From contig JAAPAO010000332.1 of assembly GCA_013115145.1 (NCBI GenBank), positions 1 through 38,520 on the forward strand: a DNA stretch of 38,520 nt, given 5' to 3'. The stretch comes from Perkinsus chesapeaki. Lineage: Eukaryota; Perkinsozoa; Perkinsida; Perkinsidae. The notes below the pieces were generated by a model. The model was not told the DNA's origin. It saw only the letters and a list, made by a program, of their open reading frames with translations, and did no database searches. The translations under genes were made by a program, and so were the position numbers. This document shows, in pieces, positions 1-9,890 of this stretch; positions within the stretch are counted from its first letter, which is position 1; each line of letters opens with the position of its first letter.

Positions 1-1337
1 AGTATACGCAACACGCACACAGTCAGCACACATAGAGAGTTATACACATATCCCACCACCCAGGGCTATAGGGGGGTATCCAATATGTGGGGGGGTGGTC
101 GTAGTGGAGGGGTACCTTTGGAATTTGGGGGGGAAACCACCCCTGTGGGGGGGTCTAAAAACGTCTTTGGTGCAGGCTGCACTGCAGGCCCTGCAGGGTA
201 GCCAACGGCCAAAGCGTACGAAACTTCCTACTACGAAGCTGGCTGAAGCAGGTCAGAGCAGTGATAACGACAACCATCCTCACATTCTCGGAGGACTCGG
301 TGTTACCCCTTACATGATGATACGCAGCAATGGAGACGATATGTTTCCTAAGTCTCTGATCCTCAACAATGAAAAACCTGCTCAAGAGTCTTGGGTGAAG
401 ACGTAGGGAGCGGTCCCAGGAACAGCTCCCGAAGTTAGATGGCAATGCCATCTAACTTCATCAACTAACATCTAACTTCATGCCATCATGGCATGACGAG
501 GAACAACGTTCCACCCCATGGGAGCCATATACCAACATCACTCGACCAGAAGCTCTGGTCAAGTGATGTCAAGTTTTGGTTGAGCTTTTATTCGCCATTA
601 TCGTACTGTAAAACGCGGTTGTGTTCTTCCGAAGTTCGGAAGTTCGGAATCCGAACGATGAGTCTTGATGAATTTCTCGAGGAATCTCCTAGCCATTAAT
701 CACGCTGATGGTGATGATAGCAAAGCTAAATGCCTCGAGTACAGGTGGGCCTTCATTTTTACGGTTATCTTCGATAAGCTCAGCCACATGACTGAGGTGT
801 TAATGACACCGTGTCATTGATCTCGCAGAAGGTTGTCATGAGACCATGGCAAATCTGAAAGGCACTCTGTGACTATAGACCGGCTTGTACTCTGTGAAGC
901 TGAACTAGCGGTCATCGAGCAGTCTGCTCAAGACGGTAACTTGACTCCCCGGGACTTCCAGTGCGACAATCTGCCGAGACTGCGCAATGTAGACTTCATA
1001 GATTGCTTCTGTCGGAGTCTTGGTCTCTGGTCGTCTGGGTCAGACCGTCTGATAGACATTTTTGAGATCGCTCGCACCAAACAAATCCGTTGTCGTAATA
1101 TTTTGCATTTAATACAATTTGCAATTCACAAATTTCAACGAACTTCGATCCGAGAACCGAGCCGGGGTCACATCGGCGGTGACCTTCTATTATACCCTAG
1201 AGTTCCTATGGTAGAGCTTCTGTCATTGAACTTATAATAGTCTCACGGATTCCAGAAGAATCGTCACAGATGGCGCATATTCAACTGCTCAAGACAGGAA
1301 TCCGGCATTCGCAACGCAACATCCACTTCGAATGTAA
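1..1337. other. Non-coding stretch without a supportable gene
   Basis: No reading frame here shows a recognisable domain, a convincing start, or splice junctions that join into a family match. The longest open frames (95-406, and 869-1237, which begins at GTG) are low-information and partly overlap inverted repeats. The first 150 bases contain several runs of six or seven G. The interval lies downstream of the sufS stop codon on the minus strand, so part of it may be 3' UTR. Its one clear structure is the hairpin cluster listed separately. Confidence 0.5.
431..1184. repeat. Cluster of short perfect inverted repeats
   Basis: At least eight hairpin-forming inverted repeats sit in about 750 bp. 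431-459 has 14-bp arms and a 1-nt loop. 479-495 has 8-bp arms and a 1-nt loop. 537-567 has a 14-bp stem with one C-A mismatch and a 3-nt loop. 627-641 and 642-656 are abutting, each with 7-bp arms and a 1-nt loop. 802-818 has 8-bp arms. 917-929 has 5-bp arms and 1166-1184 has 6-bp arms. Arm sequences differ, although a partial third copy of the 431-459 arm lies at 468-479. No open frame explains them. Confidence 0.75.
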
Positions 1338-2857
1338 TTAATGATTCTCATCGCTAATAATATCAAGTGCTTCAGCAATCGCATCAACTCCTTTTTTGAC
1401 GTCTTCAGAAGTATTGTAGGGACCAAGGGAAAGCCTAAGGCTGCCCTCTTCTCCCATCGCTCGATGAAACGGTATTGCGCAGTGATGGCCGGCTCGGACG
1501 CAAACGCCACGCAAGCCACTAGCTATCGTGCCAACATCATTTGGATAAACGCCGTTGAAAGTCATCGAAACTATTGGGGCTCCTCGGCTGGCTTCGTCAC
1601 CACCAAGAATGTTGCAAGGTATCTTAGAAACCTCATCGAGTGTGAGAGACAACAGCTCATCCTCATGCTGTTTGATCTCGTTACGGTGATCCATTACGAA
1701 ATCAGCCGCCCTTGCCATCCCGACTGCTTCCGCTAAGGGCGGTGTACCTGAATATGGAATTGTAACTATAGTAGGGACCGAAGCCTGTTCCCGATACTAC
1801 CAGGCTCGTATCGCCATGGAGGTGGAGTATACCGAATTTTGAGAGTATCACAGTCGATATCTTCCAAGGAACCACCTCCGTTAGTTGCTGGTAACGGCAG
1901 CTCTCGGAGGGCTCGATCGGAGAGCCAGAGAACCCCAACGCCTGTGGGACCGAACATCTTGTGAGCCGAGAAAACTATTGCGTCAACTCCAAGTTCATCA
2001 ACGTCTATCTTCTGGTGCGGGACGCTTTGCGTGCAGTCCAAAACAATCAGTGCATTAGGTGCTTTACTACGAACGAGTCGTCGGATACCTTCGACGTCGG
2101 CTTCGTGACCAGTAACATGGCTCACATGAACGAATGCAACAATCTTCACTTCTTTATCGAGTTTCCTGGATAGATCCTCCATATCAATTTCACCCGTCAA
2201 TGGGTCAACCTTAACCATTTGAGTCCTCTCGCATGCTGTGGACCAGGGTAATATGTTACTATGGTGGTCCATTTCAGTGATCAGAACCTTTCCATCTTTC
2301 AAAAGACCATTTCTCGATGCCATACCGGCTAAGCGATTAAGCCCATCAGTCGCCCCAGACGTTATCACCAAACCGCCAATCCCATCTGCCCCTATGAACC
2401 TGGCCATCGTTTCCCGCGAATTCTCGAGGGCCTCCGTTGCTCTCTCTGCAGCTACGTGAGCGGATCGATGAACGTTGGAGTTGGTATTGCAATAAAAATC
2501 GTCCATAGCATCGATCACTACCTGCGGCTTATGCGAGGTCGCAGCCGAATCCAAGTACGTCAGCTCCTGATCGTCGAAGTAAGGAAAGGCCTTCCGAAGG
2601 GCTGCCCGAGCAGCCACTCCCAGCAAAGCGATGAATCCTAGAGCGGATAGGCTGTACCGCCAGCGGCAGCCTCCACTGTTCAGTGATGTAGCCCGCAGAC
2701 TACCGCGATGGGAGGGCTGCCCAACGATCGAGGATCTCGAAGTTACCTTGGCATTAGGCGGGGACAAGAAAAGATAATTCATGGAGAGGGTCGCAAGCAT
2801 AGCCCAAGCCACTAGAGCTGCCACCGAGACCTTCCGAGAACGGCTCCTGAGCGACAT
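1338..2857 (-). CDS. sufS: Plastid-type cysteine desulfurase SufS
   Basis: PLP-dependent desulfurase that takes sulfur from cysteine for Fe-S cluster assembly (SUF pathway), here predicted in a relict plastid. Two exons (2857-1801, 1747-1338) give 488 aa. The 53-nt GT-AG intron (1748-1800) restores the family segment YEPGTPPLAEAVG across the junction. Seen: the substrate loop SAATSHKP, the PLP lysine in SAHKMFGPTGVG, the catalytic Cys in VRAGHHCAIP, and the C-terminal SLGPYNT. The N-terminal ~90 residues are extra to bacterial SufS: a hydrophobic signal anchor (about residues 12-31), a Ser/Arg-rich stretch, then a second hydrophobic segment (about 68-87). That is the tripartite leader of peridinin-type plastid proteins. 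Start: first ATG of the open frame, directly before the signal anchor. Mitochondrial NFS/IscS is less likely, since the catalytic loop is of SufS type. Confidence 0.93.
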
Positions 2858-3065
2858 AAATGCTAGAAATGGAGCATAACTGGAAAAAGAATCGACAAAC
2901 TAGATGGGTTCATTAAAGTAACCAAAGCCAGCTTGATGAGAAGAAAAATTCTATCTTCTGACGGAGCCTCTACCGACAACCTTTGACCCGACTCGATGCT
3001 CAGTGCATAGCAGCCAGTACTTTGGGACACAGCACGAGCAACTGTTTACGAGATAAACGGCATTC

Positions 3066-4049
3066 TTAAGCTTTGATACCACCATCTACGATATACTGGC
3101 AACCTAGTTGGCTGAGCTTAATATGGGCCTGGGCATAATCACACAGGAATTTATTATTATCCTTAGCATAGATCTCGACATACTTCCTGAATGATGGATC
3201 AGTAACGAGGCAATTGTCACTTTCAAGAACAAGAAGCCCATTATCAGTTTTACTCTTAGCCTTAGCATCGTCCAATATGTTAACGAAATACTCATTATCA
3301 AACTTGAGCCATTTCCTACACCAGGATCGGCCACCTTTCATACCAATACCATCTTTGCCGTCATTGCGGGCTACATAGGTACCGTTGGTGTACTGAGTAC
3401 CCGAACCAGCGGCCTCCTTCACAACACCAGATCGGTCCTTGAAGGCTCTACCGATTGTATGGCCTCCCGACAGAGCGACAATCTCTTGGTCGTTAAAGCC
3501 CATACGATAGAATATTTTCCTCAGATGGTCGGCTCCTTCCGGGTTGGGTAATCTGCCCTCCGGAGGACAATCCTCAGGGCCGGAGATATCCCTCCTACCA
3601 AACATCATGTAAGGGATAAGATCAGGTCCACCACAATGCTTAACAGCACAAGCAGAAGCCAACTGAATGGTATCAGCCCAGGAAACATTGGGATACTTGG
3701 CCTTAATTGGCTGTAAGAACTTCAGTGCTTTGGGCAGTCCAGCGTTAGCACCATGTGCCAGCTCAACATCGTATATGATACCGCCACTGGCACCGCCGCA
3801 TTGAGGCCACGGAAGAGACTTGTCATAGGTACCGCTGTCATGCCAAGCAAAGCGGACAATAATGGGGTCGCAGTTTAGTCTATCAATCATAGCTGTTAAC
3901 TCAGCTGCCATCGCCTTGATGTCCTTGGAGTATTGCACAGTATCCACTTGCCCAGAAGCAGGAGCGGCAGGCCTCACTACTTCAGCGTTTGCCGGGGCCG
4001 GTACAGGCTTGGAAGTACTTCCTCTGCAAGAATCACAAATGCCACCCAT
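3066..4049 (-). CDS. Ascorbate peroxidase, copy 1, with acylation signal
   Basis: Class I haem peroxidase that reduces H2O2 with ascorbate; 327 aa in one exon. Seen: distal site VRFAWHDSGTYD (Arg, Trp, His), proximal haem ligand His in ALSGGHTIGRA, the loop GGRSWCRKW, then KFDNEYF. The N-terminal 35 residues before the catalytic domain begin MGGICDSC: Gly2 fits N-myristoylation and Cys5 and Cys8 fit palmitoylation, so a membrane-bound form is inferred. Against copy 2 the last 290 coding bases differ at three positions, while the middle and N-terminal parts are clearly diverged. That is a recent conversion tract, not a wholly recent duplication. Starts 208 bp downstream of sufS on the same strand. 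Exact electron donor (ascorbate or cytochrome c) is inferred from overall similarity. Confidence 0.93.
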   Translation of the reverse strand: MGGICDSCRGSTSKPVPAPANAEVVRPAAPASGQVDTVQYSKDIKAMAAELTAMIDRLNCDPIIVRFAWHDSGTYDKSLPWPQCGGASGGIIYDVELAHGANAGLPKALKFLQPIKAKYPNVSWADTIQLASACAVKHCGGPDLIPYMMFGRRDISGPEDCPPEGRLPNPEGADHLRKIFYRMGFNDQEIVALSGGHTIGRAFKDRSGVVKEAAGSGTQYTNGTYVARNDGKDGIGMKGGRSWCRKWLKFDNEYFVNILDDAKAKSKTDNGLLVLESDNCLVTDPSFRKYVEIYAKDNNKFLCDYAQAHIKLSQLGCQYIVDGGIKA

Positions 4050-4564
4050 TTATACGAATGCCTGGAAGGCGGTAAAATCGGGCAACCTACAACAAAACAT
4101 CGGTGCTAGCGATCTGTAACGAACTCGAGTGCTAAACCTGCTAGACACTAGCCCAATGTGTTTACGCTAAAACACGAGTGCTGCAAACGGTTGCCGGTGC
4201 GAAAGTCTCTTATTGGCTTCGGCTAGAATTTTTGATCGTCAATTGCTTAGGGTCGGACACGTCAAAACTAATAAGCTCAGGCAATTGATTAAAGCCGATG
4301 TTATTGTGCTAGGGAACATGGAACTAGCTGAGATCACTAAGAACTCGACACTATAAATGATTCCGGAGGGAAGAAACGCACTGGGCGCGAAAAATGGAGA
4401 AGTAGAATTAGTAGCGACGATGCTACTGTGGATGAACATCCTACTGGTAAACACAATCTAAAGTAAATGCATCAGGTCATTTTGACACCGAGCTAGAATC
4501 AAAGGGCGGACTAACTTGATTCGAGGGCACCGTTTAGGAGCTGGTTCAAGTCGTGAGGACGCCA
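4050..4564. other. Intergenic region between peroxidase copies 1 and 2
   Basis: 515 bp with no supportable gene. It must contain the promoter of copy 1 and the 3' end of copy 2. A small inverted repeat (5-bp arms, 3-nt loop) lies around 4139-4152. The open frame at 4239-4454 is short and has no recognisable domain. No terminator-like or RNA-gene signal was recognised. Confidence 0.5.
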
Positions 4565-5557
4565 TTACATATTGATACCACCATCTACGATATACTGGCA
4601 ACCTAGTTGGCTGAGCTTAATATGGGCCTGGGCATAATCACACAGGAATTTATTATTATCCTTAGCATAGATCTCGACATACTTCCTGAATGATGGATCA
4701 GTAACGAGGCAATTGTCACTTTCAAGAACAAGAAGCCCATTATCAGTTTTACTCTTAGCCTTAGCATCTTCCAATATGTTAACAAAATACTCATTATCAA
4801 ACTTGAGCCATTTCCTACACCAGGATCGGCCACCCTTCATACCAATACCATCTTTGCCGTCTAGGCGGGCGACAGCCTCACCGTTGGTATACTGCGTACC
4901 ATGACCAGAGGACTCCTCAACCGTGCCAGACCGGTCCTTGAAGGCTCTACCGATTGTATGGCCTCCCGACAGAGCGACAATCTCTTGGTCGTTGAAACCC
5001 ATGCGATAGAATATCGTCCTCAGATGGTCGGCTCCCTGAGGCATCGGCAATCTCCCTTCAGGAGGGCATTCCTCAGGGCCGGAGATATCTTTTCTACCAA
5101 ACTTCATATTGGGCATCATATCAGGTCCACCACAATGCTTAACAGCACAAGCAGAAGCCAATTGAATGGTATCAGCCCAGGAAACATTAGGATACTTGGC
5201 CTTAATTGGCTGAAGGAATCTCCTTGCCTTCATCAGCCCAGCATTGGCACCGTGGCTCAACTCAGTGTCGTAAATAATGCCGGCGCTAGGGCCACCACAT
5301 TGGGGCCATGGAAGCGACTTATCATAAGTACCAGCATCATGCCAGGCATATCGAACGATAATAGGGTCACAGTTCAGCCTGTCAATCATAGCGCTCAAGT
5401 CTGCCGCAAGGGCTTGGAGGTCCTTCGTGTACTGTGCTGTGTCGACATTTCGCGTCACAACAGGGGTGGGCAGGACTGGCCTCGCGGTAGAGGAAGATGC
5501 ACCAGTAGGCACAGGCTGCGATCTATCACCACGGCAGCACTCGATAATGTTTCCCAT
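4565..5557 (-). CDS. Ascorbate peroxidase, copy 2, with acylation signal
   Basis: Second tandem class I peroxidase, 330 aa, no intron. All haem-site motifs of copy 1 are present (VRYAWHDAGTYD, ALSGGHTIGRA, GGRSWCRKW). The N-terminal extension begins MGNIIECC: Gly2 for myristoylation and adjacent Cys7-Cys8 for palmitoylation. The residues after it differ from copy 1, so the signal is conserved although the extension is not. The gene is a mosaic: its 3' 290 bp match copy 1 almost exactly, while its middle (about 4865-5210) is closest to copy 3. Membrane targeting is inferred from the motif only. Confidence 0.93.
   Translation of the reverse strand: MGNIIECCRGDRSQPVPTGASSSTARPVLPTPVVTRNVDTAQYTKDLQALAADLSAMIDRLNCDPIIVRYAWHDAGTYDKSLPWPQCGGPSAGIIYDTELSHGANAGLMKARRFLQPIKAKYPNVSWADTIQLASACAVKHCGGPDMMPNMKFGRKDISGPEECPPEGRLPMPQGADHLRTIFYRMGFNDQEIVALSGGHTIGRAFKDRSGTVEESSGHGTQYTNGEAVARLDGKDGIGMKGGRSWCRKWLKFDNEYFVNILEDAKAKSKTDNGLLVLESDNCLVTDPSFRKYVEIYAKDNNKFLCDYAQAHIKLSQLGCQYIVDGGINM
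4572..4861 (-). repeat. Gene-conversion tract shared with 3073-3362
   Basis: 290 bp that align without gaps to 3073-3362 (constant offset 1499) with three mismatches by eye. The tract covers the C-terminal ~97 codons of peroxidase copies 1 and 2. Similarity falls sharply upstream and stops at the end of the coding region, so coding DNA was homogenised and the flanks were not. Confidence 0.85.
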
Positions 5558-6333
5558 GAAGTATAGAAGGGATGGAAGGCGAAGAGATAACTGAAGAAGA
5601 AAGTACTAGGAAATGGGGATCCAAATTTTCATTTTGACGAATGATTGCGAAATAATATATTCAAGTAATAACTCTCAACTGTACCTACTCCCACCTTATA
5701 CTTTATAATTGAACGGTAGCAATTGACGGATAACACATTGTAACGCGACAAGCTTTGGTTCCTGCAGGACTAGCGTAGGGAGGGACGGGAACGCAGTCTG
5801 ATCGATTGCAAGGCGCATGGTTTGATGATCAAATTCACATGGCCTTGACAGTTATTATTCCCTTCGTTAAATTGGCCTTAGCAATTCCATGGCGAAGCAA
5901 GGCCGCGTAACGCGATTATATTCAATGCGAGTCCAACCCACTTTTCGGTCATAATTCACATATTATTCACGGTTCATGAGGATCACTGTACGACTAGGCA
6001 ACTGGCTCTTTGAGGTTGTCCAAGAACACAACAACATAGCAATCTGTAAAATGAGAGGCTAGAAGCCCAGCTGCAGTAGGAGGGCGGCGGCGATAGTATG
6101 CGCGGCATTTCACCCCACCTACAGTGGACCATCATTGTTATTGAGAGAATAGACGACAAATTTATCAATTGGAAGAGATGCCTTTTTAGCATCTCAATGC
6201 TCCCTAGAAGTAACCAGAAGTGCCCGTAAACAATACAGCATAGCGAGGCTTTTCTCAATCATCACTTATAGGCAACTACGGTGACGAGTCGACCTACAAG
6301 GTGACGAGTACAGAAGAGCTCTTGGCACGGAGC
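5558..6333. other. Intergenic region between peroxidase copies 2 and 3
   Basis: 776 bp without a supportable gene, holding the promoter of copy 2 and the 3' end of copy 3. A 13-bp near-palindrome (6-bp arms) lies near 5820-5833, and a 10-bp direct repeat occurs at about 6281 and 6300. The open frame at 5983-6258 has no recognisable domain and was not called. Confidence 0.5.
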
Positions 6334-7236
6334 TCACATTTTAATGCCTCCTTCAACAACATACTCGGCTCCGAGCTCACTCAACTTAATGTGCGCTTTC
6401 TCGTAGTCCTCTAAAAACTTATCATTGTCATCGGCATATATCTCAACATATTCTCTGAACGAGAGGTCGGATACGAGAGCATTATCGCTCTTCAAAACCA
6501 GCAGCCCGGTGTCATCCTCGCTGTCCCTTTTAGCATCTTCTAAGATGTTAACAAAATACTCGTTATCAAACTTGAGCCATTTCCTGCACCAGGATCGGCC
6601 ACCCTTCATACCAATACCATCTTTCGCATCCTTGCGGGCGACAGCCTCACCGTTGGTATATTGGGTACCATGACCAGCAGACTCCTCAACGGTGCCAGAC
6701 CGGTCCTTGAAGGCTCTACCGATTGTATGGCCTCCCGACAGAGCGACAATCTCTTGGTCGTTGAAACCCATGCGATAGAATATCGTCCTCAGGTGGTCGG
6801 CTCCTTCCGGGTTGGGCAATCTCCCTTCAGGAGGGCATTCCTCAGGGCCGGAGATGTCTTTTCTACCAAACTTCATATTGGGGATCATATCAGGTCCACC
6901 ACAATGCTTAACAGCATAAGCAGAAGCCAACTGAATGGTATCAGCCCAGGAGACATTAGGATACTTTGCCTTAATTGGCTCCAAGTACCTGCGGGCCTTG
7001 GCGAGGCCAGCGTTAGCACCATGTTTAAGTTCAACATCATAGATTATACCACCGTTAGCTCCTCCGCACTCTGGCCATGGTAGGGACTTGTCGTAGGTAC
7101 CGCTGTCATGCCAAGCAAATCGTACTATGATGGGATCGCAGTTCAGTTCATCAATCATAGATGTCAAATCGTCGGCCATTGAATGGAGGTCCTTGGCATA
7201 TTGTTCAGGATCGATGGTGGCAACACTCTGAGCCAT
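6334..7236 (-). CDS. Ascorbate peroxidase, copy 3, no targeting extension
   Basis: Third class I peroxidase, 300 aa, single exon, with the same haem-site motifs (VRFAWHDSGTYD, ALSGGHTIGRA, GGRSWCRKW, KFDNEYF). It begins MAQSV and enters the catalytic domain almost at once. There is no Gly2-Cys acylation signal, signal peptide or presequence, so it is predicted cytosolic, in contrast to copies 1 and 2. Its C-terminal segment is the most diverged and more acidic, while the central segment is nearly identical to copy 2. It probably lies closest to the ancestral form, before the extension was gained; that order is inference. Confidence 0.92.
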   Translation of the reverse strand: MAQSVATIDPEQYAKDLHSMADDLTSMIDELNCDPIIVRFAWHDSGTYDKSLPWPECGGANGGIIYDVELKHGANAGLAKARRYLEPIKAKYPNVSWADTIQLASAYAVKHCGGPDMIPNMKFGRKDISGPEECPPEGRLPNPEGADHLRTIFYRMGFNDQEIVALSGGHTIGRAFKDRSGTVEESAGHGTQYTNGEAVARKDAKDGIGMKGGRSWCRKWLKFDNEYFVNILEDAKRDSEDDTGLLVLKSDNALVSDLSFREYVEIYADDNDKFLEDYEKAHIKLSELGAEYVVEGGIKM

Positions 7237-7653
7237 GATAAAATATCAAGTAGTGAGACTGCGGTAAAACGGGCTTAAATTAAGCTTCCCTAATGAGCAG
7301 CCACGGAATTAGGGCCACGGATTCCCTGAAACTCGTAAAATATCGCAGGAGGCGCGACACCGCATGCGTCTGCGTACACCAGCACGCAAGGGAAAGCGGA
7401 GCGAAGCGATGAAAAAATGCAAATTTTTATGACCTTCGACAAAAGTGATCACCCCGGGGTGAGTCCCACTGCGATGGTATACAGAGGGGATCTGTTTCGA
7501 CCACTATCCCGTCTACCCAGCCTACTTGCAGCAAGAAAACCTCTGTGCGCCAAGAGAAAATCAAGGGGACATAATCCGTGGAGCCATCAGCGAAATTGGC
7601 GCGACGAACTCGACTCTCTATCGCGTGGGTAAAAAGTCCCTTGTATAGCGTCC
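7237..7653. other. Intergenic region upstream of peroxidase copy 3
   Basis: 417 bp between the start of peroxidase copy 3 and the stop of the CHFR-like gene, both minus strand. No gene is supported. A 14-mer at 7395-7408 recurs as its exact complement at 35065-35078, in the divergent promoter of the helicase and PrsW genes. It may be a shared promoter element. Confidence 0.45.
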
Positions 7654-9810
7654 TCAGAATCTAGTTTGATCGCATATATGATTCAGCCGAGCGGCGTGTG
7701 TCGGATTGTGTTTTTGAGTTCGGCAAGCCAACCCGTACCTGACAGGCAGGCATGGCGTCACAGGCCGCGCGGAGCAGTCTTTACCAGCAGTTATCTCGTC
7801 CCCTGCATCGCTGAGGAAGCTGGGAATCTGGTAGGTTCTTACGATACGTGAAGATGCATTGCTTGGCGGCTTCATAAGCACACGCGGAGCAAACGGTATT
7901 GTCGTTGTAGAAGTCCCGAACGCACAGCTCGCGCCTGGCTCCGTCAATGGTAAATTCGAATTTTGCATTCATGTCCTGGCTCAGCACTTCTCGAGTTACG
8001 TCGGCAATGGTCTTGGCGCTGCCTTGCAAATGCTCCTGGAACGCTGCAACTTCGAAGAAGTTGTCGCCAAATGCTCGAGCAATAACAGGCAGATGCGAGC
8101 TTGAGTCCGTGACAAAATCTCTTAATTTTCGCAGGCTCGGATCCTCTAGCCACAGCAGTGGAGAATGTACCGGAACGCTGCTGCAAGCTAAGCACGGTCG
8201 ATACGTTGCCGGGGTGCAGTAAACCTAGAAGACGGCGGCAGTACGGAGGACAGTGGCGACGATCGTGATTATAGCACTTACCTTCTCGCAGATGGCACAT
8301 CGAACATTCAAGTTTGGCCTATCAGGCACGGGCCCCTGGCACCGTGAGCATGCCAAGTGAACAGCGTTCTGTCTACATAATGACCTGATCGAAGTTAGGC
8401 GACATAACTGGTCCAGACCAACCCTCAATCCCACCCTGGTCCCGGGTTCGTCACACCACAGAAATTGCACAGCCGGCTCCGCGGCACCCGTACTGCGGAT
8501 CCACTGATGAAGACCCCTGGGGAAGGAACTGAGGATAATACAGTAAGCTCATAACGCAGTAAAAGTACAGGCTCACTGCTGTAAGAAGATCCTTCAGAGT
8601 CCGAGTCATAGTAATCGTAATCAGTATAATCGCTCCGTCCCGCCGTCCCTGTGGAGGCTGCAGAACCATGAGCCGCCAGCAAAAACTGTCGGTTCACCTT
8701 CCCGAGGTCGTAGCTGAGTAGTAGTATGGAGAGAGTGTTAATCATTCAAGTGCCTACTCGTTCTTTAGCAAGGCATCTGCATCATCTGCAGCCTTCTTAT
8801 CTTGCTCGGATCGTCTATCTGATCATCGAAGGTTTCACTTCCGATAGGCGGGCCATGCGTCACCTCTGATTTTCTCGGCGTCAATAAGCTTCTCGGTAAG
8901 GTTAATCACAGTTCGATTGGGCTTCACACTTCTCACTCTAGACCGGCATTGAGGACAGTCAGTGTGGCGCTGAAGCCACTGGCTTAGGCACGACGAACAG
9001 AAGTTATGGAGACAGTCCAGGACGGATACAGGGCGATGCATAAGATCCTGATATACAAGAGGGAACTAGAGAACAGCAAGAATGCTGTGCGGGGCACCTG
9101 ACATATAGCACACCGCAGCTCTTCTGAAATTTCCTCCTCTCCAGGAAGCTCGGACGAGCTCGAATCTCTCCGACGTTTCTGCCCCGACAGTTTAGGAGTA
9201 ACCGGTTGTTGAGCGGGCTGTGGTTGAGCGGTAGCACTGCCCATAATGAACTGATATCCTATCACAGGTCCTGAGGCATGATACGACTATGTGAAGGCAA
9301 AGCATCAGTCTACCTCGATTGGGATGAAATAGAAGTATAACTTCCCCGTCGGCCACCGTGGACACTCCGCTGACTCCTACTTTACGACAGTTCTGTATAT
9401 TCCGTCCTACATACGTGCCACCCCTACTTCGATTACTCAGGATCCAGCCAGGCACTGAGACACGAAGTCTCCGAGACACAAGCGAGTCTTAAACCAGCTT
9501 ACCTGATTGACCGGGCAGAGGTGGACCGACGGACAGTTCAAAATGGAACTTTGAGACTTGTGGGATGTTCAAGTTGACCTGACGCCAGAGCTACTCCGTG
9601 GAGTCTCGACTTTACGCTTACAACTTTTAGATTGTCGCCTCCCTTAGGAGGGCCCCGACCTACTCTAATACAGGTCTCAGAGCGAAGTTCCACATCAGGG
9701 AGGATGTGTGGGCATAGCGACTTGAGCCGTCGGCCAGCAACAGGAGCACCACCATCCGGTGCACTTGGGGCAGCAGTAGACGAAGAGGAACCACCCCCGT
9801 ATGTAGCCAT
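7654..9810 (-). CDS. CHFR: CHFR-like E3 ubiquitin ligase (FHA-RING-Cys-rich-PBZ)
   Basis: Ubiquitin ligase of the CHFR type, which in animals acts in mitotic stress and poly-ADP-ribose responses. Nine exons in frame: 9810-9579, 9454-9314, 9270-9098, 9047-8864, 8818-8758, 8713-8435, 8384-8282, 8224-7785, 7738-7654; 565 aa (human CHFR 664). Order of domains: FHA (about residues 45-125; IRVGRG, KSRLHG, RGGTYVG), RING (LRCAICQ, then LDCLHNFCSSCL and CPQCR), an acidic Ser/Asp linker, a Cys-rich domain (CSRCQGPVPDRP, CAICEK, VCSACAYEA), then PBZ with C-x5-C and H-x5-H, ending LNHICDQTRF, very like the animal C-terminus. The RING is split by an intron after CAICQ. The 124-nt intron 9455-9578 is the longest and could hide a small exon. 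Start ATG at 9810 opens a Gly/Ser/Ala-rich leader. Confidence 0.92.
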
Positions 9811-9890
9811 AGAATACAAAAATACAACTATGTCCTGTATAGGGAATCCTCCGAGAGTACTGTGCCCAACACCCTCGCCATCGTAGAGGA

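Noticed and set aside
869-1237. Open frame of 122 codons in the left flank
   Set aside because: Starts with GTG, overlaps hairpin sequences and shows no domain or codon pattern supporting a gene.
1748-1800. Apparent frameshift or premature stop in sufS
   Set aside because: A GT-AG intron of 53 nt restores the family motif and frame exactly.
4901-5566. 221-codon plus-strand open frame opposite peroxidase copy 2
   Set aside because: Antisense shadow of a conserved coding gene; a similar shadow lies opposite copy 3; no domain.
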